From an uncultured Altererythrobacter sp. (lineage in GTDB: Bacteria > Pseudomonadota > Alphaproteobacteria > Sphingomonadales > Sphingomonadaceae): a DNA stretch of 11,646 bases. Every line of letters starts with the position of its first letter. Position 1 is the stretch's first letter. A program made the translations under genes and the position numbers. The stretch covers positions 1 to 11,646 of the forward strand of contig CAMPIA010000025.1 of the NCBI GenBank assembly GCA_946886175.1, written 5' to 3'. The notes under the pieces were generated by a model. It was not told the DNA's origin. It made no database searches and saw nothing but the letters and a program-made list of their open reading frames with translations. This document shows positions 1 through 7,353 of the stretch, one piece after another.

Positions 1-1056
1 GGGCCGCTCATCCGCATGCTGTGCGACCGCGGCGACGAAGTGCATGTGACCTCGCCCGAAATCGGCGCGGCCGTCCGCACGGAACTCGAACGATACGGCG
101 CCGTGGTGCACGAGATTGCGCTCAGCCGCACCGGCTTTTCGGTCGGCGCAGACCTGGCCTATTTCCTGGCGCTGCGCCGCCTGATGCAGCGCGTTCGGCC
201 CGATTTCGTGCTCGGCTACACGATCAAGCCGAACATCTGGGGCTCTCTTGCCGCGCGATCGCTTTCGATCCGCAGCGCGTCGATGGTCACCGGGCTCGGC
301 TATGCCTTCGCCCCGTCCGCGAAACTTTCCCGGCGCCTGCTCACGCGGCTGTCGCAGGGCCTCTATCGAATGGCCACCGCGGCGAACGCGCGCGTGGTGT
401 TCCAGAATCCGGACGACCTGGCCGATTTCGTGGCCGCCGGCTGCCTCGCCGATCCGGACAAGGCCGGCATCGTCGATGGTTCGGGGGTCGACACGGAGCA
501 CTATGCCCCCGCGCCATTGCCGCCCGGGGCGCACTTCCTGCTGATCGCGCGACTGCTGGGCGCGAAGGGGGTGCGCGAATATGCCCGCGCCGCCGCCTGT
601 CTGCGCGCCAGGCATCGGGAATGGAGCTTTCGCCTCGTCGGCTTTCTCGACGACGGACCGGACGCGATTTCCGCCGCGGAGCTGGCCGAGATCGAGGCGG
701 CGGGCGTCGAGTTCCTCGGCCGGCATGACGACGTGCGCCCTGCGATCCGGCAAGCCAGCGTCTTCGTGCTCCCGTCGTACCGCGAAGGGACACCGCGCAG
801 CGTGCTCGAGGCGATGGCGATGGGCCGGCCGATCGTGACCACCGACGCCCCCGGATGCCGCGAAACCGTGCGCGACGGGGTCAACGGCCGTATCGTTCCG
901 GTCGGAGACGCCAAAGCGCTGGCGGCGGCGATGGAGACGCTCGGCGCCGACAGCGCGCTGCGCGAGGCGATGGGCGCCGAAAGCCTGCGGATCGCGAGGG
1001 GCAAATATGCGGTCGAACGCGTGAACGCGGCGCTGCTGGATTTGCTGGGCATCTGA
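1..1056 (+). CDS. GT4 glycosyltransferase, CapM/PglA-like (5' end cut by window edge)
   Basis: Transfers a sugar from a nucleotide donor to a lipid-linked or growing glycan at the cytoplasmic face of the membrane. The frame is open from base 1, with readable codons before the first ATG at 16, so the true start lies upstream and the N-terminal glycine-rich loop is missing. Numbering from that ATG, GYTIKPNIWGS (68-78) and MVTGLGYAF (90-98) are typical of the CapM/PglA group of GT4 enzymes. The GT-B C-terminal half has the donor-site features IARLLGAKGVREY (177-189) and an E-x7-E motif (E257 and E265, in YREGTPRSVLEAMAMG). It ends at TGA 1054-1056, 91 bp before the membrane protein gene on the same strand, so the two are probably co-transcribed. 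CapM/PglA relatives often transfer HexNAc or related sugars to undecaprenyl-diphosphate-linked sugars, but donor and acceptor cannot be read from the sequence. The family call is firm; specificity is unknown. Confidence 0.93.
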   Translation, partial: GPLIRMLCDRGDEVHVTSPEIGAAVRTELERYGAVVHEIALSRTGFSVGADLAYFLALRRLMQRVRPDFVLGYTIKPNIWGSLAARSLSIRSASMVTGLGYAFAPSAKLSRRLLTRLSQGLYRMATAANARVVFQNPDDLADFVAAGCLADPDKAGIVDGSGVDTEHYAPAPLPPGAHFLLIARLLGAKGVREYARAAACLRARHREWSFRLVGFLDDGPDAISAAELAEIEAAGVEFLGRHDDVRPAIRQASVFVLPSYREGTPRSVLEAMAMGRPIVTTDAPGCRETVRDGVNGRIVPVGDAKALAAAMETLGADSALREAMGAESLRIARGKYAVERVNAALLDLLGI

Positions 1057-1147
1057 TCGGCGGCGCGGAAGGCCGGCCCCGACGCGGCCATTGCCGTCCG
1101 GCGGTCGTCCGCTTAGGGGGAAGCCCCCGCCGCCGAGAGTCCAGAGC

Positions 1148-2347
1148 ATGAGCAAGCCCGGATCATTCCAAGCCGTTCTCCTGTTTCTCGGCGTCGCACT
1201 GCTGCCGATCTACATTTTTTCGTCGGGCTCGGCACAGCCCACACATATCGCGCTGGCGCTGTTCGCCGGATCGGTCTGGCTCACCACGAACATCCGGCTC
1301 GATCGCTGGAGCTTCCTGCTGCTCCTGCTGGCCGTCTACGGAACACTGGTCGAACTGATATACGTCGCCGCGGGGGCCAAACCCGAGACCCTCATCAACG
1401 CCGTATTCCTGATCTACAACTTCATCATTCCCTGCGCGATTTACGCCTACTGCGCGCGGTATGGCGACCGGGCGGTCGCGCACGGGCTGGTAATCGCCAC
1501 GGCGGTCGCGATCGCGACGGTCATGCTCAACGGGGTCGAACTGCAGACCTCGGGCGACATGGTCCGTTCCACCGGCGCGTTCAACAATCCCAACCAGCTC
1601 GGCTATTTCTCGGTCTGTCTGCTCTCGTTGACCTACCTCCTGCGGCTGCGCGGCGCCTATCGCAATCCATTGACGATCGCGCTGTACGCCGCTGCCGTGT
1701 TCCTCGCGATCGCATCGCTTTCGAAAGCCGCGATGGTCGCGACCTTCGGGGTCATTTTCATCGCTTCCAAGCCCCGCTTTTCGCGCAACTTCGTCTTCGC
1801 ATGGGTCCTGGCCGCCGTTGGCGCGGCGATCATGCTTCTGGTTGCCTACGAGGCAGGCTATCTCGACAAGTACCTGTTCATGCAGCGTCTCGAGGGGCTC
1901 GCGACCGAAAACGACAGCAATCTCGCAAGCCGCGGATACTTCGCCTTCCTCCAGGGAAATGCGGTCCAGACGTTCCTCGGTCTGGGAACGGGGAATGTTA
2001 TCCGCCTGATCGGTCACGAAGTGCACTCGACCTTCTTCTCGATCCTGAGCAACTATGGGCTCGTCGGGCTCGGCTTGCTGATCGCGCTGATGGTGGTCTG
2101 GTTCAAGTCGCTCTGGCGGACGTATGGGTTCATCGGGCTCGCGTGCATCGCCGGCCCGTCGATGCTTTACGGGCTGACGCACAACGGCTCGCGATTCACG
2201 ATCTTCTGGCTTCTGTTCTCGCTTTCGCTGGTGCCGCTGGCCGCCGTGCGACGCGACGCGCTGAAAGGCGCCGGCGGCACTCCATCGGCGCCGCAAACCG
2301 GGCAATCGCTGCCGGGCTCGGCCGCCTATTCCGGGCCGCGCTCGTAG
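1148..2347 (+). CDS. O-antigen polymerase/ligase-family membrane protein (Wzy/WaaL-like)
   Basis: Predicted polytopic inner-membrane protein of 399 aa that either polymerises lipid-linked repeat units (Wzy) or transfers glycan to an acceptor (WaaL-like). Hydrophobic segments run through most of the chain, for example around residues 8-24, 33-46, 54-75, 84-101, 112-128, 150-165, 174-190, 196-207, 215-233, 298-318 and 326-342. Family hallmarks are GAFNNPNQLGYF (143-154), a central soluble loop with SRGYFAFLQ (261-269), and HEVHSTFFSILSNYG (290-304). The C-terminus (about 371-399) is a polar Gly/Pro/Ser/Ala tail. I chose ATG 1148 because the open frame upstream to 1091 encodes only a Pro/Arg/Gly-rich stretch. 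A partial Shine-Dalgarno, GAGAG (1135-1139), lies 8 nt before it. The gene ends 49 bp from the end of an opposing glycosyltransferase gene. Polymerase and ligase cannot be separated from sequence alone. Confidence 0.88.
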   Translation: MSKPGSFQAVLLFLGVALLPIYIFSSGSAQPTHIALALFAGSVWLTTNIRLDRWSFLLLLLAVYGTLVELIYVAAGAKPETLINAVFLIYNFIIPCAIYAYCARYGDRAVAHGLVIATAVAIATVMLNGVELQTSGDMVRSTGAFNNPNQLGYFSVCLLSLTYLLRLRGAYRNPLTIALYAAAVFLAIASLSKAAMVATFGVIFIASKPRFSRNFVFAWVLAAVGAAIMLLVAYEAGYLDKYLFMQRLEGLATENDSNLASRGYFAFLQGNAVQTFLGLGTGNVIRLIGHEVHSTFFSILSNYGLVGLGLLIALMVVWFKSLWRTYGFIGLACIAGPSMLYGLTHNGSRFTIFWLLFSLSLVPLAAVRRDALKGAGGTPSAPQTGQSLPGSAAYSGPRS

Positions 2348-2396
2348 TCGCCGCGCGGTTCGCGATCGAGCTCGAGGAGCGGGTCGACGCTGGCCT

Positions 2397-3521
2397 TTAG
2401 AGTTCCCGACCGATCCAGCGCAGGAACAGATCCTCGTACTTGCGCACGATCGCAGTCTTCTCGAAATTCTTCACGACATGGTCGCGTCCGTGCCGACCGA
2501 TCGCCGCGCGATCGCTCTCCATGGCGCGAAGCATGGCCGCACCGATCGCATCGGCATCGACCGCGGGGGCGAGGAATCCCGTTTCGCCGTCCTCGATCAG
2601 GTCGCGCGTCGCGCCGGGGCAATCGGTCGCCACCACCGGCACCGCAAGCGCCATGGCTTCGAGCATGGCGTTGCTGAAGCCCTCGTAGCGCGACGAGGAT
2701 ACGAACAGGTCGGCGCGCTCGATTTCGGCCAGCACGGCATCGCTGCGGCCGGGGATGCCAACGCTTTCGGAAAGGCCAAGCGCGGCCGTCTGCCGTTCGA
2801 GCGCTTCGCGTTCGGGACCTTCGCCGAGGATCGTCAGCGCGGCGTCCGGATGCCGCGCGCGAAACGCCGCGAATGCTGGCAGCAGGAGGTCGAACCCTTT
2901 CTGCCGGGCAAGGCGGCCGACGGCGACGACGGCGGGGCGGCCACGCCCGGGATTGCTCGCGATCGCCTGCTGTTCGGCCAGCGCCCGCTGTAGCTCGTCG
3001 AGCGACAGCGGATTGCCGATGACCGCGATCTCCTGGTGGGGCCGCAGTTCGCCCCGCAATTCGCGCGCCATGTCGTCCGATTGCGCGACCACCGCGTCGG
3101 CGCGGCGCATGAGCGCGAGAATGACGACCTGCGCCAGCCGATGCTTGATCAGCGAGGTCTGCCTGAGAATCGCGAAATCGGCTGCGATCGCGTTTGCCTG
3201 GCGGGCTATCACCGGCGGCTTGCGCCGCTGTATCGTGCGCGCCGCCAGCGCGGTGACGTTCATCCGCAGGGTGGTGAAGACAAGGTCGGGCGCGATCCGG
3301 TCGATCGCTCGGGCAAACGAACGAACCGGATAGCGCCCGCCGTCGATCACGACCACCCGAACGTCGCCCGGCAATGCCTCGAAATAACGCCCGCCGCGTG
3401 CCGAGGTGACCAGGACCGGCGCGAAACGCGTTCGGTCGAGGCCGGTCAGCAACTCGTAAATGACGCGGTCCGGCCCGCCGGCGTCGAGTTCCGGAATCGC
3501 AAGGACGATCGTGGCGGTCAT
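2397..3521 (-). CDS. GT4 glycosyltransferase, WabH-like
   Basis: Retaining GT-B glycosyltransferase of 374 aa, presumably adding one sugar of the repeat unit in the cytoplasm. The N-terminal domain opens with a hydrophobic strand and glycine-rich loop (IPELDAGGPDRV, 9-20). The C-terminal donor domain shows VGRLARQKGFDLLLPAF (201-217), ILGEGPE (231-237) and an E-x7-E motif (E280 and E288, in SRYEGFSNAMLEAM), followed by ATDCPGATRDLI (298-309). This set is typical of WabH-like GT4 enzymes. An open frame extends upstream to 3641, but that part is Arg/Pro-rich and unlike the family. ATG 3521 has a good ribosome-binding site (GGAAAGG, plus-strand 3528-3534) 6 nt upstream. It is the only minus-strand gene between two plus-strand blocks and has its own divergent upstream region, so it is probably transcribed alone. 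The stop is TAA. Donor sugar and linkage are unknown. Confidence 0.92.
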   Translation of the reverse strand: MTATIVLAIPELDAGGPDRVIYELLTGLDRTRFAPVLVTSARGGRYFEALPGDVRVVVIDGGRYPVRSFARAIDRIAPDLVFTTLRMNVTALAARTIQRRKPPVIARQANAIAADFAILRQTSLIKHRLAQVVILALMRRADAVVAQSDDMARELRGELRPHQEIAVIGNPLSLDELQRALAEQQAIASNPGRGRPAVVAVGRLARQKGFDLLLPAFAAFRARHPDAALTILGEGPEREALERQTAALGLSESVGIPGRSDAVLAEIERADLFVSSSRYEGFSNAMLEAMALAVPVVATDCPGATRDLIEDGETGFLAPAVDADAIGAAMLRAMESDRAAIGRHGRDHVVKNFEKTAIVRKYEDLFLRWIGREL

Positions 3522-3703
3522 CGCGCGCCTTTCCGATAGTGGGAGCGGCGGCGCACGGTCGGGCGGCCGAAATATGGCATGGCGTTCTTCCGAGGGCTCG
3601 ATGCAGGCGCGCGCTATCGAGGATCGGCGCCGCCATGGCAAGGACGCGACGAGGTCGCGAGGTTCTTGAGCGCGCCCACGGTAGTCTCTAACAGCGGTTC
3701 GCG
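3522..3703. promoter_or_regulatory. Divergent intergenic region, probable promoters for both flanking transcripts
   Basis: The 182 bp separate a minus-strand glycosyltransferase gene from the plus-strand phosphatase/kinase/nucleotidyltransferase trio, so promoters in both directions are expected. The only AT-rich patch is AATATGGCAT (3571-3580). A TTGAGC (3666-3671) upstream of the phosphatase gene resembles a -35 box, but no convincing -10 box follows at the right spacing. No strong operator palindrome was seen. Function is inferred from gene orientation, not from a clear motif. Confidence 0.4.
3528..3534 (-). promoter_or_regulatory. Ribosome-binding site of the minus-strand GT4 gene
   Basis: On the minus strand this reads GGAAAGG and sits 6 nt before ATG 3521. 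It decides the start at 3521 over the longer frame to 3641, whose extra residues look non-coding. Confidence 0.65.
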
Positions 3704-4327
3704 ATGAGCATCGAAGAAAGAATTGCGGCGGCCGGGGTTTACCGCGCCTGGCTGTGCGACCTGGACGGAACGCTCGCCGAGACCATGTCGCTTCACCACC
3801 GGGCCTACGCTTCGGTGTTCGCCGATCTGGGGGGCGCCTTGTCGCTCGAGGACTTCGTGGCGCTGGCGGGAGGTCCCGCGCGAGAAACGATCTCCGGCTT
3901 CGCCGCAGCGGCGGGGGTATCTGTCGAAACCCCGACCTGGCAGCAGATTCACCGGCGCAAGAAGGATCTCTTCAGCAGCTTCGTCGCCGCAGGGGGAATC
4001 GCGCCGCTCGAACTGGCCGCGCTGGTGAAGGCCGCGCCATCGGATATTCGCATCGCAGTCGTGACCTCGGGCAATCGCGCCGGTGCGATCGAGATCATCG
4101 AATCGCTGGGGCTGGCCGACCGCGTCGAGTTGATCGTGTCGGGGGACGACGTCGACAACGGCAAGCCGCACCCGGAGCCCTATCGCAAGGCTGCCGAGCT
4201 GCTGGGAATCGCGCCGGAAGATTGCCTCGCATTCGAAGATCATGCGGACGGCGTGGCCTCGGCCACGGCAGCCGGCATGACGGTGATCGACGTTTCCGCC
4301 GTGGCTCGGGCCCGATCGCATGGATGA
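3704..4327 (+). CDS. HAD-superfamily phosphatase, beta-phosphoglucomutase-like
   Basis: Likely a soluble Mg-dependent phosphatase (less likely a phosphomutase) of 207 aa acting on a small phosphorylated metabolite. All four HAD motifs are intact: motif I CDLDGTLAET (18-27, nucleophile D19, acid/base D21), motif II VVTSGNR (119-125, T121/S122), motif III lysine K154 in NGKPHPEPY, and motif IV FEDHADG (177-183, E178/D179). The segment between motifs I and II (about 28-100) is the right size for a helical C1 cap, as in beta-phosphoglucomutase and phosphoglycolate phosphatase. It is the first gene of a trio: its last 8 bases overlap the start of the kinase gene. No clear Shine-Dalgarno precedes ATG 3704, although it is the first usable start after the divergent region. 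The context suggests a step in making an activated precursor. The substrate is unknown, and general phosphate-ester housekeeping cannot be excluded. Confidence 0.9.
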   Translation: MSIEERIAAAGVYRAWLCDLDGTLAETMSLHHRAYASVFADLGGALSLEDFVALAGGPARETISGFAAAAGVSVETPTWQQIHRRKKDLFSSFVAAGGIAPLELAALVKAAPSDIRIAVVTSGNRAGAIEIIESLGLADRVELIVSGDDVDNGKPHPEPYRKAAELLGIAPEDCLAFEDHADGVASATAAGMTVIDVSAVARARSHG

Positions 4328-5213
4328 TCACCCGGCGTTCGCAGGCGAGCGCGAGGTCGTGCCGTTGTCGGGCTTTTCGGGCGCCCTGATCGCGCTCCTG
4401 CGGGACGCGCGCGGCCAGCTCTATGTCCGCAAGGCCGCCAAAGCCCCGGCAGACAGCAAGAAGCTGGCGCGGCAAGCCGAGCGGCAGATCGAACTCGGCG
4501 CGATCCTGGAGGGCGTCGCCAGAATGCCCGATGTGCTGCGGACCGGCGAGGCGGAAGGCTGCTTCTGGTTCGACATGGCGTTCGTGCCGGGGCGCGACGG
4601 CATCCGATACCTGTCGGATGCAAGCCATATCGAATTCGCCGCCTTCGCCGACCAGCTCAGCGGCCTTGTCGGCCGCTTCGCCTCTACCGCCGATCAGGCA
4701 TCGCCGATCGATATTCGCAGCGCGATCGCCGACAAGCTGCTCGACATCGACCGGAAGACCGCAGGCGAATACCGCCATCTTCTCGCGCGGCTGAACTTCG
4801 CGGCCAGCAGCATGCCGCACACGCTGCCGAAGACCGCGGTCCACGGCGATCTGACGCTGGAAAACCTGATCGTGGACCGGCAGGACAAGCTGTGGCTGAT
4901 CGATACGATCGACAGCCCCTTCGATCATTACTGGATCGATCTGTCCAAATTGTTCCAGGACTGCGAGGGGCGCTGGTTTCAGCACCGCGGGCGAAAACTT
5001 TCGTTGGGAATCAGTTGGGAACTGCGGCAACGGCTGTTCCGGACGGCGCAGGCGATGGATGCGCGCTATCCCGCCTTTCACCACCTGCTGCTGTCGTTGA
5101 CCTTCGCCCGCATCCTTCCATATTCGCGGACCGAAACAGACCGGGCATTCGTTCTGCAGCGCGTCGAAACGTTCATCGTCGCATGCGAAGCGGCCCTGGA
5201 GACCGAACGATGA
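4320..5213 (+). CDS. APH/choline-kinase-fold phosphotransferase
   Basis: Predicted small-molecule kinase of 297 aa with the protein-kinase-like fold of aminoglycoside phosphotransferases and choline kinases. It probably uses ATP or GTP to phosphorylate a hydroxyl group. The N-lobe has a YVRKAAK strand (35-41) with K38 as the likely nucleotide-binding lysine. The C-lobe has a Brenner motif VHGDLTLENLIV (174-185; catalytic D177, metal-binding N182), then LIDTIDS (193-199) with D195 in the DFG-equivalent position. WIDLSKLFQDCEG (205-217) matches the DLAKL-type segment of APH-fold kinases found in capsule loci. The gene overlaps the preceding phosphatase gene by 8 bp and the following nucleotidyltransferase gene by 4 bp (ATGA), so the three proteins are probably made in step. 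An antibiotic-resistance role is unlikely given this context. The acceptor could be a sugar, polyol or amino alcohol, with choline or ethanolamine-like substrates as alternatives. Confidence 0.88.
   Translation: MDDHPAFAGEREVVPLSGFSGALIALLRDARGQLYVRKAAKAPADSKKLARQAERQIELGAILEGVARMPDVLRTGEAEGCFWFDMAFVPGRDGIRYLSDASHIEFAAFADQLSGLVGRFASTADQASPIDIRSAIADKLLDIDRKTAGEYRHLLARLNFAASSMPHTLPKTAVHGDLTLENLIVDRQDKLWLIDTIDSPFDHYWIDLSKLFQDCEGRWFQHRGRKLSLGISWELRQRLFRTAQAMDARYPAFHHLLLSLTFARILPYSRTETDRAFVLQRVETFIVACEAALETER
5198..5201 (+). promoter_or_regulatory. Ribosome-binding site of the nucleotidyltransferase gene
   Basis: GGAG lies inside the 3' end of the kinase gene, 8 nt before ATG 5210. With the ATGA overlap it supports this start over the in-frame extension to 4892, which only reads the kinase gene in another frame. 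Confidence 0.6.
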
Positions 5214-6265
5214 AGATCATTATTCCGTGCGGCGGGCGCTCTTCCCGCTATCCGAACATGCCGCCCAAATGGATGCTGCCCGACCACGATGGCGTGCCGA
5301 TGGTGGTTCGCGCCGTGCAAGGGCTGGACACCCCGCCCGACGATATCATCGTGACGGTCATGCGGGAGCACGACGACAAGTTCGATGCCTGCGCGGGCAT
5401 CCGCAAGGCGTTCGGGCGATCGATCGAAATCGTCGTTCTCGACGAACAGACCCAGAGCCAGTCCGAAACCGTGGCTTTGACGCTGCGGGAGACCGGTCTG
5501 GACGAGCCGTTCCTGGTCAAGGATTCGGACAACCATTTCACCCTCGATCGGCCAGGCGCGACCTATAACTACGTGTCGGTCGCCTCGCTGAACGATTTCG
5601 ATCAGATCAACCCCCGCAACAAGAGCTACTGCCGGGTCGACCAGGAAGACATCATCCTGGCGATACGCGAGAAGCGCGTGATTTCGGATCTTTTCAGCGT
5701 CGGCGGATACTTCTTCACCGATCCCGGCAAGTTTCTGGACACGTTCGACGAGCTGTCGCAGGCGCCCACGGTTACCGCCGGAGAGCTCTACATCTCCGAG
5801 ATCATCGCGAACATGGCGCTGCGGGGGGAAATCTTCAAAGTCCGCCGCGTTCAGAACTACGAGGACTGGGGCACCGTCCACGAATGGCGCGAGAAGTTGC
5901 AGGAGCGCAGGCTGTTCTTCGTCGCGGTCGACGGCTTTTTGTTCGAACGCGGATCGGCGCATTTCTCACCCGCGTTCGAGAACGCCGAGCCGAACGAACG
6001 CGCGGTAGCGGCCGTTCGCCAGTTGGGAGAGGCCGGACACGCGATAATGTACCTGTCCATCCGGCCGGCCGAGCTTCAGGAGGCGACCGCCAGCGCGATC
6101 GCGCGGCTCGACCTCCCGGCGGGAAATCTCATCATGGAATGCGGCGTGGCGCAGTGGAACCTGGTCACCGCTCCCGATGCGACGCTACCGTTCAGCACCT
6201 CGCGTTCTCTCGAACTGTCGCCCGACGATCCGAACCTTCGGGAAAAGCTCGACGGGCATAACTGA
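5210..6265 (+). CDS. Nucleotidyltransferase fused to a degenerate HAD-like domain
   Basis: Two-domain protein of 351 aa. Residues 1 to about 232 form an NTP_transferase-type domain that would join a phosphorylated metabolite to NTP, giving an NDP-activated precursor and pyrophosphate. It starts IIIPCGGRSSRYPNMPPKW (3-21), a variant of the GGxxSR...PK signature, with K20 the expected catalytic lysine. KDSDNHF (104-110) supplies metal-binding acids, and YEDWGTVHEW (217-226) matches the closing aspartate motif. Residues about 235-351 resemble small HAD phosphatases of capsule loci: VAVDGFL (238-244) aligns with motif I (DxDGTL) and YLSIRP (281-286) with motif II. The nucleophile position is A239, T is replaced by F243, and no motif III lysine or motif IV DD is clear, so this domain is probably not a phosphatase. 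ATG 5210 overlaps the kinase stop; GGAG (5198-5201) precedes it by 8 nt. The base (CTP, GTP or other) and substrate are unknown. Confidence 0.88.
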   Translation: MKIIIPCGGRSSRYPNMPPKWMLPDHDGVPMVVRAVQGLDTPPDDIIVTVMREHDDKFDACAGIRKAFGRSIEIVVLDEQTQSQSETVALTLRETGLDEPFLVKDSDNHFTLDRPGATYNYVSVASLNDFDQINPRNKSYCRVDQEDIILAIREKRVISDLFSVGGYFFTDPGKFLDTFDELSQAPTVTAGELYISEIIANMALRGEIFKVRRVQNYEDWGTVHEWREKLQERRLFFVAVDGFLFERGSAHFSPAFENAEPNERAVAAVRQLGEAGHAIMYLSIRPAELQEATASAIARLDLPAGNLIMECGVAQWNLVTAPDATLPFSTSRSLELSPDDPNLREKLDGHN

Positions 6266-6279
6266 CGCCTGTCGAGGCG
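6266..6279. terminator. Small hairpin between convergent genes, possible weak bidirectional terminator
   Basis: CGCCT-gtcg-AGGCG forms a 5-bp stem with a tetraloop directly after the nucleotidyltransferase stop, in the 21-bp gap before the opposing SDR gene ends. No T-run follows on either strand, so it is not a convincing intrinsic terminator. Short GC-rich stems are common by chance at this base composition. Confidence 0.22.
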
Positions 6280-6286
6280 CCGGCGT

Positions 6287-7300
6287 TCAAGCGCAACCGA
6301 AGCGTCGTTGCGCGTCGCGATAGACCGTTTCGATGCCTTCGCGGATGTCCATTCGCGGCTCCCAGTCGAAGCGGGCCTGGGTCTTCGTGGGATCGCCGAC
6401 GGAATTCTTGTGAACTTCCTTGGCGATGCGTTCGCTGTGGAGCGGATATTCGCTCGCGTAGAGTGCCGGATACTTTTCCCAGAAAGCCTGGGGGTCCGCC
6501 CATTCCGGCTCGACATCCTTGCCGCTGACCTGGCGGAACATTTCGAACAACTCGGGCACCGAATGGCCCTTGCCCGAACAGATGTTGAAGCGGTCGCCCG
6601 AGAAATGCCCGTCCGAATCGATCATCAATGTCAACAGGCGGATCAGGTCGCTGCTATGCACATAGTCGCGCCGTGAATCGGTGCGGTTGAACAGCCGCGG
6701 CCGCCGATCAAGCGCCACTTCGCGCGCCACATAGGAGGTGAACGGGGGGCTGGTCCGCAGGATGTCCTGATGCGGACCGTACACATTGAAGAACCGGCAG
6801 CTGAGAATGTCCATGCCGTAGTTGTAGGCGAACCCGTCGCACAGCTTCTCGGCCGCCGCCTTGGTCATGGCATAGACGAGGTTGGGCGCAATCGGCATGT
6901 CCTCCGACAGTCTCTCGCCCTCGGTCATTTCATAGGTGGCGGAGGTCGATGCGAAAATCACACGGCCCACGTTGTGCTGGCGCGCGGCCTCGAGCACCGA
7001 GCCGACGCCCGCGACGTTGCAACTATACGCTTCGCAAGGGTCTTCCTGGCAGACCGGCAGTGCGGAGATGCCCGCGAGATGGATCAGGGTATCGACCCCT
7101 TCGCACAGCGGAGCAAATCGGGGATCGCGGATATCGACGCAATGGAAGCGCCCGAAGGTCTGGCCATCGAATATCAGATTGTCGAGGTGGCCATAGCGCA
7201 GGTTATCGACCAGGATCACCTCGTCGCCCCGATCGGCCAATGCCTTGCCGAGCTGCGAGCCGATAAATCCGGCGGCACCGGTGATCAGAATTCTGGCCAT
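6287..7300 (-). CDS. Extended-SDR NAD-dependent nucleotide-sugar epimerase/dehydratase
   Basis: Cytoplasmic enzyme of 337 aa that probably interconverts or dehydrates an NDP-sugar for the polysaccharide. It has a Rossmann nucleotide loop GAAGFIG (8-14), D32 at the end of the second strand (favouring NAD over NADP), HLAGISA (74-80), a catalytic Ser/Thr region FASTSATYE (116-124, S120 likely) and the YxxxK pair Y143/K147 in YAMTK. Further family features are RFFNVYGPHQ (169-178) and the substrate-side RRDYVHSSDL (210-219). Length and motifs fit GalE/GDP- or UDP-sugar epimerase relatives, but the usual SSSxVYG stretch is one residue shorter here, so a specific epimerase name is not justified. 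The start at ATG 7300 has AGG about 9 nt upstream. It lies 81 bp downstream of the GT2 gene on the same strand, so the two probably form an operon. 4-epimerase, 4,6-dehydratase and decarboxylase remain possible. Confidence 0.9.
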   Translation of the reverse strand: MARILITGAAGFIGSQLGKALADRGDEVILVDNLRYGHLDNLIFDGQTFGRFHCVDIRDPRFAPLCEGVDTLIHLAGISALPVCQEDPCEAYSCNVAGVGSVLEAARQHNVGRVIFASTSATYEMTEGERLSEDMPIAPNLVYAMTKAAAEKLCDGFAYNYGMDILSCRFFNVYGPHQDILRTSPPFTSYVAREVALDRRPRLFNRTDSRRDYVHSSDLIRLLTLMIDSDGHFSGDRFNICSGKGHSVPELFEMFRQVSGKDVEPEWADPQAFWEKYPALYASEYPLHSERIAKEVHKNSVGDPTKTQARFDWEPRMDIREGIETVYRDAQRRFGCA

Positions 7301-7353
7301 CAGCTAATACCTAACATGTGAATGCGGAAAAACGGTGTTTCGGTAGAGACTTG

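Noticed and set aside
1116..1128. GGGGG-aag-CCCCC hairpin between the first two genes.
   Set aside because: Only a 5-bp stem with no T-run, between genes that are probably co-transcribed. No support for a terminator.
1163..2305. A 380-codon minus-strand open frame opposite the membrane protein gene.
   Set aside because: Its composition (very rich in Arg, Glu, Asp, Gln) is what antisense reading of hydrophobic codons gives. The plus strand has the O-antigen polymerase/ligase motifs.
4892..5209. In-frame upstream extension of the nucleotidyltransferase (start at 4892).
   Set aside because: It only reads the 3' part of the kinase gene in another frame. The family N-terminus begins exactly at ATG 5210, with a ribosome-binding site.
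4320..5213. Possible aminoglycoside-resistance gene, because of the APH-fold motifs.
   Set aside because: The fold covers many small-molecule kinases. The overlap with the phosphatase and nucleotidyltransferase genes in a polysaccharide locus points to precursor synthesis.
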